Both the position numbers and the translations under genes were made by a program. A DNA stretch of 29,576 nt from a bacterium (GTDB lineage Bacteria; Bacillota; Clostridia; Oscillospirales; Oscillospiraceae), in contig JAHYYS010000027.1 of assembly GCA_019424865.1 (NCBI GenBank), positions 1 through 29,576 on the forward strand, read 5' to 3'. Of the stretch, positions 22,938 through 29,576 are shown piece after piece. Numbering within the stretch: the stretch's first letter is position 1; every line of letters begins with the position of its first letter. Below the pieces are notes generated by a model. It saw only the letters and a program-made list of their open reading frames with translations, had not been told where the DNA came from and made no database searches.

Positions 22938-24277
22938 CAAATCCCCGTCCTTTCTCTCGGCAGTTGACTTGTATAGTTTCTCATCATAATCACCACATAA
23001 ACCGCTGCAATCAGCTCGGTCAGGGGCATGGCAAACCAGATTGCGCTTCCGCTGAAGACGGCGGGGAGCAGGAAAATCAAAATTCCGCTGATCACAGCCC
23101 CTCTGGATACCGAGACGACAAAGGAGGTAACCGGCTTCATCAGGGCCTGGAAATAATAGGTTGAGAAAATATTCAGCGGCAGCAGCAGGAACGACAGGCC
23201 ATAGCTGCGGATAATCGCCGGCGCAATCGCCAGGATATGCTCCGTGGGCGACATGAAAATCCGGATAAACAGGTTGGGGGCCAGCTCTGCCAGCAGCAGC
23301 CAGATCAGTCCGAATACAGCCGCCGTCCCCAGAGCATACCGCAGCACCTGGCTGATCCGCTCCCCCTTCCCCGCGCCATAGTTGGTCGAGATAATGGGCT
23401 GGGAGGCCTGGCCGATGCTGTAGGCGCAGCACTGGACAAAGGTGCTGATGTTGATGATAATCCCATAGACAGACAGCTCGTCGGTGCCCAGATACCGCAT
23501 AATCTGCCGGTTAAAGAGCATGGTGAGGATCCCCATGGCCACGTCGATGAAGAAGGTGGAAAATCCGGTCACGCTGATGGAGCGGAGCATGGGCAGCAGC
23601 CGCTCAGGCCGCTCCAGGCGGATGGTGTTCCGCTTGCTGCGGAAATGGGTGAGCATCATCAGCAGAGAGAACACCGAGCCCATGGCGGTGGCAAGACCTG
23701 CGCCCATGGCCCCCATGTCCAGCGTAAAGACGAAGAAGCAGTCTCCGAATACGTTGAAGATGCCGCCAAACAGAACCGCCTTTGTGGCCAGGCCCGGGTT
23801 GCCGTCGTTGCGCAGGAAGGCGGCCATCAGCTGGGTCAGCAAAAAGCTGGGCACCACAAACTTTACCGGAAACACATACGCCTGGGCCAGCGGCAGCAGA
23901 GTCTCCTCCGCGCCGAACAGCATCAGCAGCTCCCGGTCAAAAAAGGCGACAATAATCCAGGTAATGGCCGCCAGAATCCCTATCCCAATGAGCGCGGCGG
24001 TAAAATATTGGTTTGACTTCTTCCGGTTCTCCTCCGACTCCCCCCGCAGGGTGCTGAACAAAACCGATCCGCCGATGCCCATCAGCAGGCCCAGACTGTA
24101 AATAATATTCCAGATTGGGCTGACCACGGCCAGCGCCGCTGTGCCGTCCGGCCCCTGGTACTGGCCCACCATGGCCATGTCCACCACGCCGTAAATGGAG
24201 GAAATGAACGAACTGCCAAACGCGGCGCCCAGGTACTTAAAATACATGGGCCTGATTTTTCCGTTGAGAAAATCCAT
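22937..24277 (-). CDS. MATE family efflux transporter
   Basis: A 446-residue membrane protein of normal MATE length with about twelve membrane segments in two halves. The first opens MDFLNGKIRPMYFKYLGAAFGSSFISSIYGVVDMAMVGQY, with the family's early Asp, and the second half has ISTFVQCCAYSIGQASQPIISTNYGAGK. MATE proteins export cationic drugs, dyes or metabolites using Na+ or H+. ATG 24277 follows GGGGG with a 7-base gap. The frame stays open upstream to an ATG at 24448 inside the leader, across an attenuator hairpin. The cytidylate-kinase-like gene is coupled downstream. Confidence 0.92.
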   Translation of the reverse strand: MDFLNGKIRPMYFKYLGAAFGSSFISSIYGVVDMAMVGQYQGPDGTAALAVVSPIWNIIYSLGLLMGIGGSVLFSTLRGESEENRKKSNQYFTAALIGIGILAAITWIIVAFFDRELLMLFGAEETLLPLAQAYVFPVKFVVPSFLLTQLMAAFLRNDGNPGLATKAVLFGGIFNVFGDCFFVFTLDMGAMGAGLATAMGSVFSLLMMLTHFRSKRNTIRLERPERLLPMLRSISVTGFSTFFIDVAMGILTMLFNRQIMRYLGTDELSVYGIIINISTFVQCCAYSIGQASQPIISTNYGAGKGERISQVLRYALGTAAVFGLIWLLLAELAPNLFIRIFMSPTEHILAIAPAIIRSYGLSFLLLPLNIFSTYYFQALMKPVTSFVVSVSRGAVISGILIFLLPAVFSGSAIWFAMPLTELIAAVYVVIMMRNYTSQLPRERTGI

Positions 24278-24389
24278 CTTGTATCCCCCTTCAAACAGAA
24301 TGCCCGGCGAGCTCTGTCCCCGAGCGCACACGACATCTTCCCCGACTCCCCGGCCGCGGGTCCTCCGATGACGCACCGCTGCCCAAAAC

Positions 24390-24443
24390 GCAAAAAGAGC
24401 CGGATAAGTCACAGGCATTTCAGCCTGGTGCCTTATCCGGCTC
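24390..24443 (-). promoter_or_regulatory. Transcription attenuator in the leader of the MATE gene
   Basis: On the minus strand GAGCCGGATAAG (24443-24432) pairs perfectly with CTTATCCGGCTC (24408-24397), followed at once by TTTTTGCGTTTT. The loop is extended by further pairing (CAGGC/GCCTG). It is a full intrinsic terminator between the promoter and the MATE start, so it would stop most transcripts unless relieved. A reading frame beginning ATG 24448 runs through it. Confidence 0.75.
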
Positions 24444-24486
24444 ACCATTTCCTCTGAACGGTTTGCCCTCCGAGCAAGCAGTGTTT

Positions 24487-24514
24487 ATTTTAGCAGAATG
24501 ATCTTATTTGTCAA
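24487..24514 (-). promoter_or_regulatory. Promoter of the MATE unit
   Basis: On the minus strand TTGACA (24514-24509), a 16-base spacer and TAAAAT (24492-24487). Transcription would begin near 24480, just before the attenuator. Confidence 0.75.
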
Positions 24515-24563
24515 GTCATCTGACGGAGAAAATCCTGCTTGTTTTGAGGAAACGTTCCAAATC

Positions 24564-25235
24564 TTATTCCGTCTCTTCCTCCAGGGTCCGCAGGCCGGCA
24601 ATGTCGCTGACCGGCAGGGAAAAGACCAGGGACTGCGCCTCGCTTTGAATCCCCGCCTTCGCCATAATCGCCTTCATAATGGGCTTTTTCGTCTCGGACC
24701 GGGTGAGGATAAAGATGATCTCATGCTCAGACGCGATGGACACGCCAAAAAACTTTTTCACCAGATCCGCCCCGGTGCCCTTGGCGTGAATCACGGTACC
24801 GCCCGTGGCGCCGGCCTGACGGGCCGCGTCCATCACCAGGTCTGTATACCCCTGGTTGGTAATGACCACAATCAGCTCATGGGTGGTCTGTTGTTCCATA
24901 GAAGCCTCTCCCTCCTGTTCATGCAGCAGATATTCTTTGGTGGTCGCGCCCCCGATGCCGTTCACCGGCACCGCCATCAGGACGCCCCGGCCCGGTATAT
25001 CCAGCCACAGCTCTCTGGCCGCCTGCCGCACCAGCTTGGGCGACCGGGCCGCCACACAAAACAGCACAGCCTTCTCGGTGGCCTCCAGGCCCAGGCAGTC
25101 CAGCACCTCTGTGGATGCGGTGCCCTGCCCCAGCGCCGTCAGCACCAGGGTGATCCCCCGGGCCTGATACCAGTTTGCAAATTGCGCAGACCGGCTGCGG
25201 TCGGTAATGGTAATGATAAGGTCGACTCCACACAT
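24564..25235 (-). CDS. Tandem PII-like regulatory protein
   Basis: A 223-residue protein with two PII-like (GlnB/GlnK-type) ferredoxin-fold halves: residues 4-105, beginning VDLIITITDRSRSAQFANWYQARG, and residues 117-215, beginning HELIVVITNQGYTDLVMDAARQAGATGGTVIHAKGTG. The second half keeps the family's GAtGGTVIhakGtG pattern; the first is degenerate. PII proteins bind ATP/ADP and effectors and dock on transporters. The gene lies 43 bases after a DUF1538 membrane protein, a pairing I know from other genomes, so it probably regulates that protein. GAGGAGAG lies 6 bases before ATG. A one-chain double PII would form a different oligomer from the usual trimer of single domains. Confidence 0.75.
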   Translation of the reverse strand: MCGVDLIITITDRSRSAQFANWYQARGITLVLTALGQGTASTEVLDCLGLEATEKAVLFCVAARSPKLVRQAARELWLDIPGRGVLMAVPVNGIGGATTKEYLLHEQEGEASMEQQTTHELIVVITNQGYTDLVMDAARQAGATGGTVIHAKGTGADLVKKFFGVSIASEHEIIFILTRSETKKPIMKAIMAKAGIQSEAQSLVFSLPVSDIAGLRTLEEETE

Positions 25236-25278
25236 GGCAGTCTCTCCTCTCTGTTACATCATATGGAATACAGGCCTG

Positions 25279-26832
25279 TCACAGCTCGATAACATCTTCT
25301 TCCACTGCGGTCTCGGGCGTCTGCTCCCCGCCGCGTCTGAGCTTCCACTGATAGGCAAGGCCCAGCATCTGAATGGTCAGCAGGGGGGTCATCGCCACCA
25401 TGGCCACCACGCCGAAGGCGTCGGTAATCACGTTGCCGCCCAGGGCCTCGCAGGCCCCCTGAGCAAAGGGCAGCAGGAAGGTGGCCGTCATGGGGCCGGA
25501 GGCCACGCCGCCGGAGTCAAAGGCGATGGCAGTAAAGATCTTCGGCACAAAAAAGGACATGACGATGGCCGCCAGATAGCCCGGCACAACCAGCCAGAAG
25601 ATAGAAATTCCGGTCATGACCCGAATCATGGCCAGCCCCACCGAGATGGCCACGCCAACGGACAGGCTTAAGCTCATCGCCTTCCCCGGGATAGCGCCCG
25701 AGGTGATTTCCTCCACCTGTTTGTTCAAAACATGGACTGCCGGCTCCGCCTGGACAATGAACCAGCCAATCAGCATGCCGATGGGGATCAGAAGCCAGTT
25801 ATAGGGCAGCGCAGCCAGCTGCCGGCTGAGATAGCTGCCCGCGGGCATGAAGCCCACATTCGCGCCCGTGAGGAACAGTACCAGACCCACATAAGTATAC
25901 AGGATACCAACGACAATTTTCAATACCTTTTTCTTTTGCAGCTTCAAGGATATCACCTGGAAAACAGCAAAAAACACCGCAATGGGCGCCAGGCACACGG
26001 CCACCTCCCGAATATACTCCGGCAGCCCCTCCTGGAACAGGTCCCACATGGCCCGGCTGTCGGCCACGTTGGGGATCTCCACCGGGGTATAGGCGCCGGC
26101 GGAGGGATAGAGCAGGGAGAGCACCATCACCGCCAGAATGGGGCCGATGGAGCACAGGGCCACCAGGCCAAAGCTGTCCTGCGCCGCATTCTTGTCGCTT
26201 CGGATGGAGGCGACGCCCACGCCCAGCGCCATGATAAAGGGCACGGTCATGGGGCCCGTGGTCACGCCGCCGGAGTCAAAGGCGATGGCCAGAAAGTCCC
26301 GGGGCACAAAGTAGGACACGGCAAATACGATAATGTAAAAGAACACCAGCATCCGGTTCAGGGGGATGCGGAACAGAATGCGCAGCATGGCTATCACCAG
26401 AAAGATGCCCACGCCCACGGCCACCGTGCCAATCAGCACGGGATTGGGCACGCCGGGCACCTGGGTGGCCAGCACCTGCAAATCGGGCTCTGACATGGTG
26501 ACGACCACACCAATGACAAAGCCCACAATCACCACGACCCACAGCTTTCTGGTCTTGGTCATGGCGGCGCCCACCCGCTCGCCAATGGGGGTCATGGCAG
26601 TATCCGCGCCCAGAGAAAACAGGCCGATGCCCAGAATAACCATCACCGCACCGATGAGAAAGGCCAGCAGCGTGGCGGTTGGGATCGGCGCCACAGTAAA
26701 GCTGAGAATCAGCACAATCACGGTGATGGGCAGGACAGAGGCCACCGCTTCCCGAAGTTTTTCTCCCAGAATGGTCCGGCTTTGCCCCAGCCGCTCCTTC
26801 CATAGTTCCCGCTTGATCCACGGCAATCTCAT
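25279..26832 (-). CDS. DUF1538 family membrane protein (putative transporter)
   Basis: A 517-residue membrane protein with about twelve hydrophobic segments arranged as two related halves. Each half has the same signature: AIAFDSGGVTTGPMT around Phe185 and AIAFDSGGVASGPMT around Phe438. Such repeated polar motifs within membrane helices suggest an inverted-repeat transporter with a substrate or ion site. The substrate is unknown. The start is ATG 26832, with AAAGG very close upstream; GTG 26835 is also possible. A PII-like gene follows on the same strand, so transport is likely controlled by a nucleotide or metabolite signal. Confidence 0.85.
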   Translation of the reverse strand: MRLPWIKRELWKERLGQSRTILGEKLREAVASVLPITVIVLILSFTVAPIPTATLLAFLIGAVMVILGIGLFSLGADTAMTPIGERVGAAMTKTRKLWVVVIVGFVIGVVVTMSEPDLQVLATQVPGVPNPVLIGTVAVGVGIFLVIAMLRILFRIPLNRMLVFFYIIVFAVSYFVPRDFLAIAFDSGGVTTGPMTVPFIMALGVGVASIRSDKNAAQDSFGLVALCSIGPILAVMVLSLLYPSAGAYTPVEIPNVADSRAMWDLFQEGLPEYIREVAVCLAPIAVFFAVFQVISLKLQKKKVLKIVVGILYTYVGLVLFLTGANVGFMPAGSYLSRQLAALPYNWLLIPIGMLIGWFIVQAEPAVHVLNKQVEEITSGAIPGKAMSLSLSVGVAISVGLAMIRVMTGISIFWLVVPGYLAAIVMSFFVPKIFTAIAFDSGGVASGPMTATFLLPFAQGACEALGGNVITDAFGVVAMVAMTPLLTIQMLGLAYQWKLRRGGEQTPETAVEEDVIEL

Positions 26833-26879
26833 CACCCTTTCTGATTTTGATGCAATACGTTTCCCAAACTGCTGATTTC

Positions 26880-26909
26880 ATTATACATGAAACACCGGGC
26901 CAAGGGCAA
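26880..26909 (-). promoter_or_regulatory. Promoter of the DUF1538/PII unit
   Basis: On the minus strand TTGCCC (26909-26904), an 18-base spacer and a perfect TATAAT (26885-26880), preceded by TG one base upstream (extended -10). Confidence 0.65.
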
Positions 26910-27022
26910 CCGAATGGGGAAAATTTAAATTTTTTTGTGCGATTGATGCACATTTTCGCCTCTTTTTTCCATTTTTACACCAATTTTCATGAATCTGTCT
27001 GATGCCGCGCAGACTGCCTTCT

Positions 27023-28225
27023 TTACGCCTCCTCCACCAGAAGCTTTTTCAGGGACAGGCCGCGGAACACTGCGTAGGCCTCCGCCCGCTCCGCCAGGCG
27101 CTCCCGCTCCGCCCGCTCCAGCGGCTCCCACAGCATCACGGAGCACTCCATTCCGCTTTCCTGCGTCTTACCCTTCCAGATGCCGGCGGCCCGCCCTCCC
27201 AGCAGCACCACGCCGGGGTTGGCCACCGTCCGCCACACCGCCCGCTGCCGGGCTTTATCCTCCAGGATGACCTCCCGGTCCCGGATATCCAGATAGGGGT
27301 CGTGTGCGCCCAGCAGAAGGAGCCTGCGGTTCTCCTCTCCCGCCGGCAGTTCCTCCCTGTCCCGGCGGAGCAGCCAGCGGGTCTTTTTCCCCACCTGCAC
27401 CGGCTCCATCTCCTCCCCGGCCGCCGCCCACAGCCGCCTGGCCTGCCGGGGCGAGCTGCCCAGCCACTGGGCAAAGCAGTCCGCCGAGGAGGGGCCGTAG
27501 CAGTGGAGAAACCGTCTGACCAACTCTTTTTCCCCCTCCGGGCAGGGCTCCGGCCCGCGGCCCACCCAGCTGCGGAAGGAGGCAAAGGTGGGGCTGCTCC
27601 CCTCCCGCTCTCCGAATACCACCAGCCCCTGAAAGGCGCAGGGACGCAGCAGAAAGGACACCACGGCCCCGCCCACCGTCTGCCGGTCCGGGCTGCCGTA
27701 CATGGAGGGGGCGTTCCAGAGGGGCCGCTTCTCCTCGGGCAGGGTGTCTGTCACCCGGGCCGCCAGCACCCGGTCCAGCTCCTCCTTGCTTTTGACTGTG
27801 CGGCCCTCCAGCCAGCCCGCCGCTGTCCGGACCCGGGGGAGCAGCTCCTCGAAGGTCATGCCCAAAAACTCCAGCGCCCCCGGGATGCCCCGGGTATAGA
27901 TCCAGGGCTCCTCCCCCTCCCGGGCCGCCAGCGGGGTCAGAAAGACGCCGCTGTCCCGGGTTGGGAACACCACCGGCGCCCCCCGGAAGCTCCAGGCCTG
28001 GAGCAGGCGCTTCTCCCGGTACAGGGCATCCTGAAGCGTCTGCAGGGTACACCCCTCCAGGCGCTGGAACATCGCCGTCTCCCAGGCTCCCGGCGGAGAG
28101 TTCTGCAGGCCGCAGGCCCCTGCCGCCTCCTCCAGCCGGGAGAGGGGGAGCTCCCGATCCAGGTGGTGGCTCCGCAGCCGGAATGCCCGAATCTGTTCCA
28201 TGGTCAGTTCCATTGTTCTCAGCAT
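27023..28225 (-). CDS. Winged-helix DNA-binding protein of the AlkZ/YcaQ (HTH_42) type
   Basis: A 400-residue protein of the group that includes DNA glycosylases for interstrand crosslinks and bulky alkyl damage (AlkZ, YcaQ). Family patterns seen: GLQNSPPGAWETAMFQR near residues 39-55, WVGRGPEP...FLHCYGPSSADCFAQWLG in the middle (winged helix), and LLLGAHDPYLDIRDREVI near 305 followed by GVVLLGGRAAGIWK. In known enzymes the first pattern holds a catalytic QxQ or QxD; here it reads Gln41-Asn-Ser43, so the second catalytic residue is changed. The start is ATG 28225, with ATG 28213 and 28201 as in-frame options; AGGAAAGG is close to the first. Confidence 0.8.
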   Translation of the reverse strand: MLRTMELTMEQIRAFRLRSHHLDRELPLSRLEEAAGACGLQNSPPGAWETAMFQRLEGCTLQTLQDALYREKRLLQAWSFRGAPVVFPTRDSGVFLTPLAAREGEEPWIYTRGIPGALEFLGMTFEELLPRVRTAAGWLEGRTVKSKEELDRVLAARVTDTLPEEKRPLWNAPSMYGSPDRQTVGGAVVSFLLRPCAFQGLVVFGEREGSSPTFASFRSWVGRGPEPCPEGEKELVRRFLHCYGPSSADCFAQWLGSSPRQARRLWAAAGEEMEPVQVGKKTRWLLRRDREELPAGEENRRLLLLGAHDPYLDIRDREVILEDKARQRAVWRTVANPGVVLLGGRAAGIWKGKTQESGMECSVMLWEPLERAERERLAERAEAYAVFRGLSLKKLLVEEA

Positions 28226-28264
28226 CCTTTCCTGAACCTTGTGCCGCCGCCCGGCGGTGAAAAT

Positions 28265-28286
28265 GGGCGGGGCCTTTGCCCCGCCC
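28265..28286 (-). terminator. Terminator after the HAD phosphatase gene
   Basis: GGGCGGGGC and GCCCCGCCC pair round a 4-base loop, followed on the minus strand by ATTTTC. It lies 9 bases after the stop of the HAD gene. Confidence 0.7.
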
Positions 28287-28294
28287 GCAGTCCG

Positions 28295-28965
28295 TTATTC
28301 CTTCCCCAGCACCTGCTCCAGCAGGTCCTTCACCTCCAGCAGGCTGCTGCGCCGGCACAGCAGCAGCGCCTCCAGCTCCGGGGTGGGCGGGATCATATCG
28401 GGGACCATGATCACCTGCATTCCGGCCCGGGAGGCGGAGAGAATGCCGTTGCGGGAGTCTTCCACCGCCAGGGTGTGTGCCGGCTCCGTCCCCAGCGCCC
28501 GACAGGCCCGCAGATAGATCTCCGGATCCGGCTTGCCGCGCTCCACCTGGTCCCCGGTGACAATGGCCGTGAAATACGGCCCCAGCCCGGTCAGCTCCAT
28601 CCGCCGCTGGGTTCGCTCCCGGCCGGTGGAGGTGGCCAGGGCGGCGGGAATCCGCCGCGCCCGCAGAAAGTCCAGAATTTCCCGTACCCCGGGCTTCATG
28701 GGGACGCCCTCCCGCTCTATTTTTTCCTGGGCCCGGGCGGAGCAGGTCAACAGGAACGCCTCTCTTGGGAATTCTCCGCCATACATCCGGGTCATTTTTT
28801 CCCGGATCCCCGTCCGGTTCCGGCCCACAAACTCCAGATAGTCCGCCCCGACCTGGGGCCAGCCCATCTCCCGGCTGACCTCCACCCAGATCTGGTGGGC
28901 CAGGTGCTCGGTGTCAAACAGCACGCCGTCCACGTCGAACACGACGCCCTGAAGCTCCAGCCCGC

Positions 28966-28969
<4 letters not shown>
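28295..28969 (-). CDS. HAD superfamily hydrolase (beta-phosphoglucomutase-like phosphatase)
   Basis: A 224-residue HAD protein with all four motifs: DVDG (nucleophile Asp12, acid/base Asp14), ATST near residue 112, Lys in GKPDPEIY near 147, and AVEDSRNG near 167. A helical cap sits between motifs 1 and 2, subclass I, as in beta-phosphoglucomutase and sugar-phosphate phosphatases. The likely substrate is a small phosphorylated sugar or nucleotide. ATG 28969 overlaps the stop of purD by four bases, so it is coupled to purine synthesis; this may mean a housekeeping clean-up role. Confidence 0.9.

Positions 28970-29576
<607 letters not shown>

Noticed and set aside
24278..24448. N-terminal extension of the MATE protein from ATG 24448
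   Set aside because: The extension is not membrane-like, the ribosome site is too close to the ATG, and it crosses a strong terminator; the start at 24277 fits the family. It is treated as a leader frame.

Overview
The window looks like chromosomal DNA from a GC-rich anaerobic Clostridia, most likely an Oscillospiraceae/Flavonifractor-type gut bacterium. This is inferred from the mix of low-GC-style sigma-A promoters (TTGACA-17-TATAAT) and strong AGGAGG ribosome sites with high-GC codon use, an ECF-like sigma/DUF4367 pair, a YceD-rpmF pair, a ferredoxin-tailed aldo/keto reductase, and families of short palindromic intergenic repeats. No rRNA, tRNA, CRISPR array or transposase was seen.

Layout. 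1-1510: the tail of an unidentified gene, an Lrp/AsnC regulator, then about 1 kb without large genes. That stretch holds a candidate structured non-coding RNA (minus strand), a 52-residue small protein gene (minus strand) and a 287-bp hairpin-packed element bounded by 30-bp inverted repeats. 1510-5868: a complete minus-strand spermidine/putrescine ABC importer operon, potA-potB-potC-potD, with a near-consensus promoter. 6069-8606: a small DUF6514-like gene (minus), then a sigma factor, a DUF4367-type anti-sigma-like membrane protein and a small secreted protein. G+C falls abruptly inside the anti-sigma gene. 8607-9367: palindromic repeats. 9368-11413: an RluA-type pseudouridine synthase (minus), then yceD and rpmF (plus) with a long hairpin between them.

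11522-20925 is the most distinctive part: nine tightly packed, mostly overlapping plus-strand genes. They encode two large GT-C-like polytopic membrane proteins, a FAD oxidoreductase with a four-cysteine cluster, two GT2 glycosyltransferases (one membrane anchored), a pair of half-size EamA/SMR-like proteins resembling ArnE/ArnF flippase subunits, an extended SDR and a TIM-barrel sugar isomerase/epimerase. Together they read as a lipid-linked-sugar pathway: make an unusual sugar, load it on a polyprenyl phosphate, flip it, and transfer it to a surface acceptor outside. The sugar and acceptor cannot be told from the sequence.

20967-29576: an aldo/keto reductase with a 4Fe-4S tail and a leader hairpin; then a minus-strand series. 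This comprises a MATE efflux protein with a transcription attenuator in its leader coupled to a cytidylate-kinase-like protein, a tandem PII-like protein next to a DUF1538 membrane protein, an AlkZ/YcaQ-type winged-helix protein, a HAD phosphatase and the 3' part of purD.
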